The position numbers and the translations under genes are program-made. The notes beneath the pieces were generated by a model. It did no database searches. It was not told the DNA's origin and saw nothing but the letters and a program-made list of their open reading frames with translations. A DNA stretch of 64,000 nt from Fagopyrum homotropicum (lineage: Eukaryota > Streptophyta > Magnoliopsida > Caryophyllales > Polygonaceae): assembly GCA_033239125.1 (NCBI GenBank), contig BSWB01000003.1, positions 106,226,320 through 106,290,319 of the forward strand, read 5' to 3'. Of the stretch, positions 42,118-52,811 are shown piece after piece. Each line of letters begins with the position of its first letter. Position 1 is the first letter of the stretch.

Positions 42118-43802
42118 TGTTCGCCACTTAGCGTGCGTGCAAATAAGCTTTAAATTTATAAAACGAGAATCAAGCAAGTGAACCCGCAGTGTACGGATCG
42201 ACGTAGTTAAGCAAGAATTCCAGAGTATCGAACACAGGGATTTGGGGGGTTAAATCCAGTTATAGATCGTCAAGCAAGTAAATGTATGAAACTTTGCAAA
42301 TATTGGGAAAACAACAATCCTAAAGATCCAAGTATCCAGCTGTGGCAATCGATTCAAGATATACTAATGATATAAGGACAGAGTTAAGATATTCAAGGGT
42401 ATACTAATGTAAGATAATCGTACGGTGAAGTTCCAAAAACCTTATATGACTCACCTACAAGAAAATCTCTATACAGGTTGTTGAGGCTTCAATATAGAAA
42501 GATTCTAAAGGCAAGAATTAATGTCAAATACCCAAACTTGTAATCCAAGGATCAAAACTAACTAAACCGATTAAGGTTGTGACACTCACAATCGAGGTAG
42601 AGGTTGTTGAGGCTTCACTACCACCTAGAAAAGGCAAGCCTAAACTAAGTTAAAGCAAATCTTTAACTTTGGATTAAAGTAAAAGCAAGTTCGTAACTTA
42701 ACACAAAATTACGGCTAGTTCTTGAGTTCCACGGCCGTGGAAGCTCAAGAACAGACCGTGGATTAGGGTTTGTCGGCGATTCTCTTTAACTCTCAGGATC
42801 CAATCTATTTACGATCGATCTATCATCATCTAAGCCACAACTATCAACCCTTCACCTTAGAATTGTTAAGGGTTTTTAGCCAACAATAGTCATATTGATA
42901 TCAAGTTCAAGAATTAAAAGATTGAAAGATGAAAACTTCCGAAAACTTTCAATAAACTTCAAATTAATCTCAAATTCACAATCAAGATCAATAATCGTCA
43001 CTAGATTCGGAATGAAACAAACAATCACAAGTCTTAGATAAGAAGGAAGAACGGGATGTCAATCCGTCTTCTAAATCAAACCTAAGCAAGAATCTTCGAT
43101 CTTCCGTCAATCCGGAAATCACAATCGCAATGCGCCAAAATCTCTCAACAAAATCTTCGCCAAATGCGAAATTAGGGCAATTCCAAATGCAAGCGTATGC
43201 GTAAAACTAGGTCTAAAGCGAGGTGACGGAATCTCTCTTCGTCCGTCCTTTTATAGTGTAAGATAAAATATCGGCCCGGCCCAATTGCGTAGGAGATCGT
43301 GGCTTAAAATATGGCGAAAAAGATCGCCAAGATCACGGTCGTGGAAGGGTTCCACGGCCGTAATTTAGAGCGTGGAAATCAGCACGGTTTGAACCATATT
43401 CTCCACGGCCGTAGAAGTCACTGGAATGAACCACGCTTCCCTAGCCAAGGTTCCACGGCCGTGGACTTGAACATGGAAAGTGGTACGGCCGTATTTTAGA
43501 GCGTGGTTTAGGGCAAGAACGTGATTCTTCCTTAGCTTCGTGCATTCCTCAAGTTGGCACTCCCTTAGCTTCTAGAAATGTCCTCAATCCATGGACAAGT
43601 TCAATCAACTCCATCCTTGCTCAATTCCGTTCGGAAATAGCTCTCAATTACCTATAACCAACGTAAAGCTTGTGTAGATCTCTATATCGACATTATAGAC
43701 AAACTAGCTCACAAATGCATCAATGCTCAATCAATGACTATCAATATGAATCAAATACACTTAGAAAACGTGCCTAAAATATCACAATATTTCATGCTAA
43801 CA
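42118..43802 (-). mobile_element. 5' LTR of element B
   Basis: 1685 bases from TGTTAGCATGAAATATTGTG (43802) to GGCGAACA (42118). CCACGGCCGTGG lies at 42729-42740 and 43453-43464, with degenerate copies at 43335-43505. The TATA-like TATAAAAG is at 43255-43248. Its outer edge carries the GTGAT target duplication. Confidence 0.92.
43248..43255 (-). promoter_or_regulatory. Candidate TATA box of the B 5' LTR
   Basis: TATAAAAG on the minus strand, about 550 bases into the LTR, in the same place as in the other LTRs and upstream of the GGATTGACATCCC block near 43060. Confidence 0.5.
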
Positions 43803-44027
43803 GTGATCAAGAAAGAAGTAAGAAAATCGAGGTGTCTTAATCATTTCATAAAGAAGTATAAGAACTTATATTGTGATTTCAACTTTCATTTCTCAATATG
43901 ATTTAGATAAAAACTTTCACATTATGAATCTTGGAAGAAACGATAAACAACATACTCAATTTCTTCACAAAACATAAATCAATTCAAGCATACAATTTTC
44001 ATCAAAAACTCATTCCACAAGTAGATT
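43803..44027 (-). other. A2 3' UTR, middle piece
   Basis: This continues the A2 3' UTR beyond element B; the junction reads through GTGAT to CAAGAAAGAAG as in related 3' UTRs. It ends with AGATT (44023-44027), which is repeated after the solo LTR. No gene is present. Confidence 0.75.
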
Positions 44028-45694
44028 TATTAGCATGAAATATTGCGATATTCTAGGCACTTATTCTAGTTGTTTTTCATTCATTATTGTGTTTGTAGAT
44101 AAGGCATTGAAGCATTTGTTAGCTTGTTCACCTATATTTTCAATATGGAGGTCTACATTAGTTTGTGATTGATTATAGGTGAATAAGAGCTGAAACCGGA
44201 CCAATTGAGAGAGAAAAGAGAGAATTCGATCATATCCAAGGATCAGGAACACATCAAGGAAGCTAAAGAAGGAGCTAGGATGAACAATGTCACGACACAA
44301 AGGAAACTACAAGCAATTTACACTTCCACGCCCTAAATTACGGCCGTAGAGGAGTCCACGCCCTAAACCACGGCCGTAGATCTTGGCATCATGAGCGTGG
44401 AGCATTCCAGTAAGTTACACGGCCTAAAGTACGGCCGTGGAAGTCACAAGAGATCGTAATCCAATTCCACGCCCTAAACCACGGTCGTGGAACATCAAGA
44501 GACCGTGATTTAGGCAATCTTTTGACTAATCATTTATTGTCACATCATCTACGTATTTGGGTTGGAAGATACCTATTTCTCCACGGATAAAAAGGCGGGA
44601 AGAGGGAGTTTTCAGGGATCTCGCTTTGTAGAGTTCGCCTTAGGGTTTCGCGAGGAACTTTGCGGAAACGCCGACAGTTTGGATTCCCGAAGATTGTGTG
44701 TGGCGGAAGTTGCACCCTTTTTCTTAGGTTTTGATATTGAAGACGGATTGACATCCCGTTCTTCGTGTTTACCTAAGATTGTTGTGAGGTTTTGTGTTAT
44801 ATTCTGAATCCATTGAGTATTCCATTTTGTGTTTAGATTTGAGATTGACTTTGAGTTATATTTGAGTTTTCGAGGGTTTTCATCTTTCATTATTCATAAA
44901 TTGATTTTTGGTATCATGACAATGGTTATTGGTTAAAACCCTTTAGCAATTCTAATGTGAAGGGTTAATAGTTGTGGCTTAGATGATGATAGATCGATCG
45001 TAAATTGATTGGACCCTGAGAATTAGAGAGATCTCGTTGACAAACCCAAATCACGGCCTGTTCTTTGAGTTCCACGGCCGTGGTTCTCAAGATCTAACCG
45101 TGATTTACCCTAGTTTACGAACCTTGCTTTTACTTTGATCTAAGGTTAAAGATTAACTTTAATCTGGTCTTGGCTTGCCCTTTTCTAGGTATTAGTGAGA
45201 CTCATCACCTTCTATTTCGATTTCGAGTTTCATAACCTTAATCGTTTTAGTTAGTTTTGATCCTTGGGTTACAAGTTTGGGTATTTGAGATTAATTCTTG
45301 TCCATAGATCCTTTCGATACTGAAGCCTCAACAACCTTTATAGAGAGTGTCCTTAGATAAGTCATATAAAGTTCTGGAACTTCACCGTACATTGCTTTAC
45401 TTTAGCATGCCTTTGCAACTCTTAACTATGCCCTTAGTTCTTTAGTATATCTTGAATCGATTGCCACAATTAGATGCCTAGATCTTTAGGATTGTTGTTT
45501 TTCCAATATTTGCAAAGCTTATTACATTTACTTGATTGACGAATTGCGAACTGAATTTGTTCGCCCCAAATCCCTGAGTTCGACACTCTGGAATTCTTAC
45601 TTAACTACGCCGATCCGTACACTGCGGGTTCGCTTGCTTTGATTCTAGTTTTATAAATTTAAAGCTTATTTGCACGCACGTTTTAGGGCGAACA
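44028..45694 (+). mobile_element. Solo LTR in the A2 3' UTR
   Basis: 1667 bases in the plus orientation, beginning TATTAGCATGAAATATTGCG (the usual TG changed to TA) and ending GGCGAACA. It is flanked by AGATT direct repeats (44023-44027 and 45695-45699). There is no internal region. The LTR belongs to the CCACGG group, with an exact palindrome at 45072-45083 and a dense cluster of variants at 44325-44515. A TATA-like GATAAAAA is at 44586. Confidence 0.92.
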
Positions 45695-46015
45695 AGATTC
45701 ATCATAGAAATCATCTCTAATCTTAGAAGCACAAAAGTTTTTTAAATTTTCCAATTTTTATGGGTTTTTCAAAGCCTTTTTCATGCAATGCAATAGTGAA
45801 ACGTGTGACAATGAAAGGAAACATGCAACTGTTCATAGACATAAGCAAACAAAGTGAGTCGAGTTATTACAAACAAGAGTCACACCCCACCCCATACTTG
45901 ACATACACATTGTCCTCAATGTTCAAAAGAAATAAAGAAAATAAAAGAAAAAAAGACAAAAGGAACTCACTAATGGCGGTGGAGCGGCTCTAACCGGCGG
46001 ATCATCTCATCATCA
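45695..46015 (-). other. A2 3' UTR, part nearest the 3' ORF
   Basis: It contains the internal polypurine-like AAGTATGGGGT (45899-45889) and the ACATTGAGGACAATG sequence that follows the 3' ORF in all copies. No gene is present. Confidence 0.65.
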
Positions 46016-47542
46016 TCATTGGGAAGGAGGCAGCGGAAATGGATAAAAGTCGGAGCTGAAAGGCCGCCCAAACTGCAGGCAGTAAACGTCCCTCAAGATC
46101 TGGGTGTTCTCCTGGCACTCCACGTCATGAGCCTGCTGATGGACCTCTAAGTCTCCTACTCTCCTCGAAAGGTCATCCGCCCAATTTGGAAGCTGCGAAT
46201 ACCAAGGTGGCGGTTGGCCATACCATGAAGGGGCGTCTTGAGGAAGAGTCTGTGACACCGGTGGATGATCATACCATGGAGGAGGAGCTCCCATCCATGA
46301 CGGCTGCGCTCCATATCAAGCAGGTGGAGTCTCCATCCATGTCGGCCTCTCACTCACACTAGCCCTGCGTGAAGAAGAAGAACCGGAAGGTCTAGAAGGG
46401 CTGGGAGATCGCCTAGGCGGCTCCGGAAAGTCGGCCGGCTGGTCCAGGACTGTACCAAAATCATGCTCAGTGCCTCCTGAATCATGGTCATCTCCTCCAC
46501 CCATCTCCTCATCATCATCCTCAGCTGGAACCTCATCCGGCACATATGGAGGAGCTACAAGTCTATTTTCATGCATGGTACAAAGGTCTCCTTCTAATTG
46601 TTGCGGCCTAGCATGATGGAGTACTCGGGAAGCCATGGAATGCCCCTACCACCTCTCTCCTCCCAAGGCATGACTGCGGTAGGTGAAGCACGGTGGAGGG
46701 GAAAGATGATCCCTCTAGTCATAAGCCCATTAAGACCGAAAGGTCTCGCTGCTATCCTAGTACATGCGGAATAGTCAATCCCTAGCTGGTTGGCGATGTG
46801 AGTCACCATACCCCCATAAACTATGTTTCCGGCCTTTTTGTTGTTCAACTTACTAAGGTGGAGGCAAGTAGGGTGGCACAATCGGCAGGAGTACCGGTGA
46901 GCATGCAATAGAGGAGGAAAAGCTCATCGGTCTTGATCTTTTGTGGTGTTTCGGTCCTATGGAAAAGGCATTCCGAAAGGACTCTATGGGCTATCTTCAA
47001 GGCTAAGTGGTATATGAGCTTAGCCTTGGTGTCGGCCGGTTGCCAACGATCCTCACTAGCATAGATCATAGCAATATCCTCCCAAAAGTCTTTGGCATAC
47101 ACTCCCCTGGGAAAGCTTCTATTAAAACTCTCATGAAACCCAAAGAAGGTTCCAAACTGAACTATAGAGAACTCATAGTTCCCCTCCATCAACCTAAAAG
47201 ACACTGTTCGGTTAACGACGCTATGCTTAAAGGAAGTCACAAACTCCCTTGTTATCTCCTCATAAGTATCTTCTCTAATGGCGGAAAAATGATCAATCCA
47301 GCTCTATCCAATATGCAAGTTAGATCATTCACTACATTGAGCTCTTCAAGCTCCTCTAGGACAAGGTACCTAGGTCCAATGATCGGTCTCTTTGAAATCC
47401 TTTCTAAGGCTCCTCCATAATCCTCATGGATTCTAGGGATTCTAGGAGGTGGTGGTGATGGTGGTTCACTAGGAGGGGGTTGGGAGGAAGAGGAACTATC
47501 ACCTTTCTGCTTCTTGTTCCTACTAGACTTATTTCTAAACAT
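46016..47542 (-). pseudogene. Athila-type env-like 3' ORF of A2, decayed
   Basis: The ATG at 47542 (MFRNKSSRNKKQK) opens a Ser/Pro-rich start as in A1. The conserved core is split over three frames: 47542 to about 47270, 47240-46845 (VNRTVSFRLMEGNYEF, FFGFHESFNRSFPRGV, DTKAKLIYHLALKIAHRVL) and 46908-46594 (KAGNIVYGGMVTHIA). The tail has W-Y and Pro-rich repeats (WYDHPP, WYGQPPPWYSQLPNW) to a stop at 46016. There are at least four frame breaks. It is closest to the A1 copy by its start and tail. Confidence 0.82.
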
Positions 47543-48250
47543 TTTTCTCAACAACAAAAAAAACCACGGTCTATTCTTGGGATTCCAATGCCGTGGAAAT
47601 GTACGGAACCATGGAATTGGTCTGTCTCTCTCAAATCTTAGCAATTTCATACCAAATTCAACAATCACAGCCCTAGAATACTTCTAATTCCAATTTCGTC
47701 CAGTTCTCCTAGATTCTTTCAAAGAAATTGAACCAAATTGACCAAGAAGAGAATAGAGAATAAAACCTAGGTTTGGATTTGAAAAATCCAAAATCCTTCT
47801 TCAATGTGGATTGTGCACTCAATTTGATGCTTGGATCTTGTAGATGATTGAAAATGCTCCACATTTGGTTGAAGAATCGATTGAATCGGACTCCGGATGA
47901 AGAATTACGGGATGAGGAAAGGTGGCGGCGAATTGGGTGTGGTTCTGGGCGTGGAAGGTAAGGTTGGATGTGTTTTTGTGAAGGAAAGAAGGTTATATAG
48001 TCCCCGTAATTTTTTGGAAAACCACGGTCACTTGTACGGACCCATGGATTTTCTCTGATTTGTGTCAAATTTTGGAAAATTACGGCCATTTGTTACTTCC
48101 ACGACCGTGGTTTTGGGCGTGGAAGTCTCTGTTGTGTGCCAAAATCCAAGTTTCGTCAATTCTTTCCAACTTTTTCTTCTTTCAATTTCCCATTCGTTAT
48201 TCCTACATCCAAAAACATAACATACAGGGAGGTATCGAGGGGAAAACAAA
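47543..48250 (-). other. pol to 3'-ORF spacer of A2
   Basis: Spacer with CCACGG-type motifs at 47560-47620, directly ahead of the 3' ORF, and at 48018-48125. The post-pol hairpin found in A1, B, C and D is absent. About 100 bases including the pol stop codon and the hairpin appear deleted near 48255-48270. Confidence 0.6.
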
Positions 48251-49470
48251 ACAAAAAAACTCGGAGCGATTTTCTCAGCTGGGAGCTCTGGTGAATACTT
48301 CTTAAGTCGTTGGCCATTCACCTTGAAACTTCCGCTCTTTTCACCCCATACTTCAACTGCGCCATGGGAAAAAACACGTTTAATCAAATAAGGTCCAGTT
48401 CAACGAGATTTAAGCTTACCTGGAAAGAGCCGAAGTCTCGAATTGGAGAGGAGAACTTGATCTCCTTCTTTGAGGTCCTTTGGAATGATATGCTTATCAT
48501 GCCAACGCTTCGCCCTTTCTTTGTAAATCTTTGCGTTCTCGTAGGCTTTCAAGCGGAGTTCATCAATCTCGTTAAGGTCCAGGAGGTGCTTCTCGCCTGC
48601 TTCCTTCATGCCGAAGTTCAACCACTTCACATCCCAGTACGCCTTGTGTTCTAGCTCCACCGGGAGATGACAAGACTTCTCATACACAAGGTTGTATGGT
48701 GTTGTACCTATGGGAGTCTTGTATGTAGTCCTATACACCCATAACGCATCATCTAGTTTCAAAGACCAATCCTTCCTTGTCTTTGACACCGTCTACTCAA
48801 GGATGCCCTTGATCTCTCTATTTGAAATTTCCACTTGCTCACTTGTTTGTGGATGGTAGGGAGTGTTGATCTTGTGGGTCACCCCATACTTAGCTAGTAG
48901 AGTTTTGAATCGTCGGGCAATGAAGTGTGAACCTCCGTCACTAATGATGGTCCGTGATGTCCCAAACCTTGGTAAGATAGTTTTATTAAAGAACTTGACA
49001 AAAACCATGGAATCATTAGTTGGAGAGGAAATACCTTCAACCTATCTCGAAACATAATCTACAGCTAGAAGTATGTATTGGTTTCCGCAAGATGATGGGA
49101 AAGGTCCCATAAATTCAACTCTCCAAACGTTTAAGATTTCCACCTCTTGAATGTTGTTGAGAGGCAGCTCGTTTCTCCTACAGATATTTCCTGTTTTTTG
49201 ACAAGCATCACAACAAGAAACAAAGGTTTGCACATCCTTAAATAAAGTAGGCCAAAAGAATCCAGATTGCAATACCTTAGCGCTAGTTTTATTGGAACTA
49301 GCGTTTCCTCCATAAGGTAGTGAATGACAATGACGAATGATGCTTTGCATTTCGTCTTCCAGCACACATTTCCTAATGTTGCCGTCGGGTCCTCTCTTGA
49401 AGAGTAGAGTTTCATTCCAAAAGTATTGCTAGACATCCCTAAAGAACTTCTTTCTTTGTGCATAGGATAG
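48251..49470 (-). pseudogene. Integrase of A2, broken
   Basis: The minus-strand pieces show the zinc finger (RHCHSLPYGGNASSNK to CCDACQ, with the second His changed to Asn), core motifs (VEFMGPF, where relatives have VDFMG; ISDGG; QVEISNREI) and the C-terminal KEGDQVLLSNSRLRLFPGKLKS and VNGQRLKKYSPEL. The first catalytic Asp is Glu. The frame is broken at several points (about 49040, 48790 and 48400). Because the pol stop is deleted, the last piece reads on into the spacer to 48028. Confidence 0.85.
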
Positions 49471-50307
49471 TCCGGGAGGTATTTCCTGACAAACCAAGTA
49501 ATTTACAAAATCAGCAAACCAAGGTTTGTTAGCCCTAGAGATCTTGTCGATGCACTCTTCCATGATGTGCAAGTGCTCATCCGGGAAGGAGTCATCAATT
49601 GGTAGATCGTCGTCTTCAATGTGTGGTAGACGACTCAAATGATCCGTAACAGAATTTTCCAAGCCTTTCTTGTCGCGGATCTCTAGATCAAATTCTTGTA
49701 GGAGAAGAATCCATCTAATCAGCCTCGGTTTCGCATCCTTCTTGGTGAGCAAATACCGGATTGCTGAATGGTCTATGTATACAATCACCTTCGCTCCTAC
49801 AAGATAAGAACAAAACTTTTCAAATGCATATACAATGGATAAAAATTCTTTCTCCTTTGTGGTGTAGTTGAGTTGCGCTTCATCTAGCGTCTTGCTAGCA
49901 CAATAGATGGCATGAGTCCGGCCTTCCTTCTTTTGCCCCAGCACCACTCCAACAACTATGTCACTTGCGTCACACATAACCTCGAACGGGAGATTCCAGT
50001 CCGGAGGTTGGATAATCGGGGCTGAGATGAGAGCTTCCCGGATCTTATAGAAGGCGTCTAAATAATCTTGCGAAAAATAAAAAACTGCATCCTTCATCAA
50101 TAAATTAGTTAGCGGTTTCGAAATCTTAGAAAAGTCCTTGATGAATCTTCTATAAAATCTAACATGTCCTAGAAAACTTCTCATCCCCTTCACCGAAGAT
50201 GGAGGAGGAAGTTTCTCTATAGTCTCTATCTTAGCTTTGTCAACTTCGATCCCTCTATTAAAGATCAAGTGTCCTAGTACAATGCCTTCCTTAACGATGA
50301 ATTGACA
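49471..50307 (-). pseudogene. RNase H of A2
   Basis: Open from 50268 with RSFLGHVRFYRRFIKDF, CDASDIVVGVVLG, YTTKEKEFLSIVYA, VIVYIDHSAIRYLL and NSVTDHLSRL. The acidic positions of RNase H are kept, but flanking residues have drifted (YTD to YID, VAD to VTD). It is in the same frame as RT, separated from it by a TAG at 50310-50308. Confidence 0.87.
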
Positions 50308-51190
50308 CTACTCCAAATTAAGAACTAGGTTAGTGTCTTCGCACCTTTGCAACACAAGGGAAAGGTTAGAAAGCCAATTGTCAAATGAGGAACCATAAAC
50401 TAAAAAGTCATCCTTAAAAACCTCCATGATTTCCTCAATATACTCCAAGAAGATGGCCATCATACACCTTTGAAAGGTGGTTGGAGCATTGCAAAGTCCG
50501 AATGGCATCCTCCTATAAGCGAACGTACCCCATGGGCACGTGAATGTGGTCTTCTCTTGATTGTCCGGGTGGATCGGAATCTGGAAGAAACCACTATAAC
50601 TGTCAAGATAACACAAATAGGAGTGTTGTGCTAACCTCTCAAGCATTTGATCTATGAATAGTAGCGGGAAGTGATCCTTCCTAGTTGCATTGTCCAGCTT
50701 GCGATAGTCAATGCACATCCTCCATCCCATCACGGTTCTTGTAGGAATGAGCTCATTGTTCTTGTTGTTAATAACCGTCATTCCTCCTTTCTTCGGGACA
50801 AATTGGACGGGGCTCACCCACTTGCTATCGGAGATAGGATAGATGATACCTGCGTCAAGTAACTTAAGAATTTCCTTCTTGACAACCTCCTTCATGATCG
50901 GATTTAACCGTCTTTGAGGTTGTCGCAAAGGCTTGAAATCTTCCTCCATTAGAATCTTGTGCATACATAAAGATGTTATAATTCCTACAAGATCCTCTAT
51001 GGTATAACCTAAGGCTTTCTTATGTTTTCTTAGAACAGCCATGAGTTTCTCATGTTCATCTTCATTTAAATCGGAACTAACAATAATGGGAAAAGTAGAA
51101 TTAGTTCCAAGAAATGCATACCGAAGATGTGTGGGAAGTGGCTTCAATTCCATAGCTATTGATGCCTTTGATGAGTCTTGAGGTGTGTCC
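50308..51190 (-). pseudogene. Reverse transcriptase of A2
   Basis: This is part of a 488-residue open frame (51774-50308). It shows LLDAGIIYPISDSKWVSPVQ, GWRMCIDYRKLD, YLDSYSGFFQIPIHPD, RRMPFGLCNAPTTFQ and the active site FKDD (50418-50407). Relatives have FMDD, so both catalytic aspartates remain but the Met is Lys. The frame ends in a stop at LNLE, where relatives read LNWEKCQ. Confidence 0.9.
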
Positions 51191-52240
51191 AACGCTTCCT
51201 TAGAAGTTTCTAAGGGTGTAGGAGTGATTGAAGAAGACTCAAGAGTAGTTGTGGAAAGTACGAAGTTGTTCTCAGAATTTCCCAAAATTATGGCACAACT
51301 GTTACTTCGACGGCCGTGGTTTAGGACGTGGAACTCTCTATTACTCTTAAAATAGCAGTTTACGGCCAGTTTTGGTGAAACCACGGCCGTGGAATAGCAC
51401 GACTGACCGTGGTTTCTCACGTTTTCTGAGCCATCATACATTTTTTCAAACTCTTCCTCTTGTACTTCCTTTAGCTCTTCCAAGGCTTCAATCTCAACAT
51501 TGCAATCCTCTTCCTCTCCTTTTTCCATGATGCTCATGTTTATGACCTTTTGCAATGGATCTTTGAATAGAATCGAGCTCACTTCCTCTGTAGATGCTTC
51601 TTCGTCATAGATGTTGAACATATCCTCTCCAACTGTAGGCTCTTTCACCAAAGTTGAGAGAACAAATTCAACCTTCTCTTCTCCTATGTTGAAGGCTAGT
51701 CTAGCATTCTTGCAATCCACCATACAACCGAAGGTTTCAAGAAACGGTCTTCCGAGTATGATGGAACCGGACAATCTGCAGGAATGTCAAGCACAACAAA
51801 GTCTATTGGAATATAAAACTTACCGAGCTTGACTGGGATGTCTTCAATGATACCAACAGGATGAGTTATGGATCGATCCGCCATGTACAACGTCATCTTC
51901 GCCGGTTTAGGTTCACCTAAACCGACCTTCCTACACAAAGAAATCGGGATGATACTTATGCTTGCTCCTGAGTAACAAAGAGCGTCATATGTGATTTCTC
52001 CTACTCCAATTGGAATGCAAAATGACCCCGGATCTCTCAGCTTTGGGGGCATCTTTTCTGTCATCGTTTTGATGAGCTCCTAAGATTCCGAACTCATCTT
52101 GACTTCTCCAACGTCTTCTAGCTTCCTCTTGTTAGAGAGGAGCTCTTTCAAAAACTCCCCGTAAGCGGGCATACCTACAATTGCATCAATGAAAGGTATG
52201 TTAATATGCAGTTTGCTCATTAGTTCAATGAACTTACCGA
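51191..52240 (-). pseudogene. Protease and linker of A2
   Basis: The protease-like domain (open 52064-51696, then frameshifted near 51765 into the 51774 frame) reads CYSGASISIIPISLC where B and D have CDLGAS. The catalytic Asp is Tyr (51974-51972), the same loss as in A1. The acidic linker carries CCACGG motifs at 51310-51420 with an exact copy at 51381-51392. A stop interrupts the block upstream near 52243, where relatives have DKQFGKF. Confidence 0.85.
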
Positions 52241-52811
52241 ATTACTTGTCTAGACACGCTCTTGCTCTAGATTGCGGGAATGGTAGAGGAGGTTTGTAAG
52301 CAGGATGAGAAACATAGACATCTTCCTTCTCCTTCTGCTTATCTTTTCCCTTCTCAGCTGGGACTTCCACAAACTTGGGTTGCGGGTCGGTGGTTGTCAC
52401 GCCACTCCTAGTAGTGATAGCCATCACCCTTCCCTTTGGGTTGTCTTTCGTCTTTCCGGGAAGCTTCCCTTGATCTCTAGGAACTTCTCCGGCCTTGCTG
52501 AACATATGGTTTTCCAAAGCTTTGTGTGCTTTATCAACCAAAGTTATGTAGCTCTCCAAACCTTGTAGGTTTCCTAAGATTGTCTCCAACATAGGATCAG
52601 GCTTCTCCTTTTCCGCCTTGTTTGAGCTATTTGATGTTTGTCTTTGGCTTTTCAAAGGAGTAGAAGAAGATGGAGATGTTAAAGCATTTTCAGCATGTGA
52701 ATAAGGGTTTACCTGGATTTTGTTGGTTGGATCTCCAATGGTTGTTGTTGGAGTTCCTATTGTTGTTATTCCGGTAGTCATTCCTATTCCCTTGGTGGTT
52801 GTCTATCCCTA
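52241..52811 (-). pseudogene. C-terminal gag remnant of A2
   Basis: The minus-strand frame (52781-52242) holds the end of gag: part of the Asn/Thr-rich stretch, STPLKSQRQTSN, KPDPMLETILGNLQGLESYI, a coiled-coil-like segment and EVPRDQGKLPGKTKDNPKGRVMAITTRSG. The gag domain, the PBS and the 5' LTR of A2 are missing. Near 52806-52812 the sequence switches to the LTR of element D in the opposite orientation. Confidence 0.85.

Larger units (their letters stand above)
30537..43802 (-). mobile_element. Element B: nested Athila retrotransposon with an extra partial terminus
   Basis: A complete insertion flanked by GTGAT (30532-30536 and 43803-43807) within the A2 3' UTR. On the minus strand the order is 5' LTR, PBS, gag, pol, 3' ORF, 3' UTR and 3' LTR (32498-30815). 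After this come a second PBS, a second start of gag and a 25-base copy of the LTR end. The outermost edges, not the 3' LTR, carry the target duplication. The two full LTRs differ by only about 20 positions by eye in about 1685, so the insertion is young compared with its neighbours. Confidence 0.9.
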
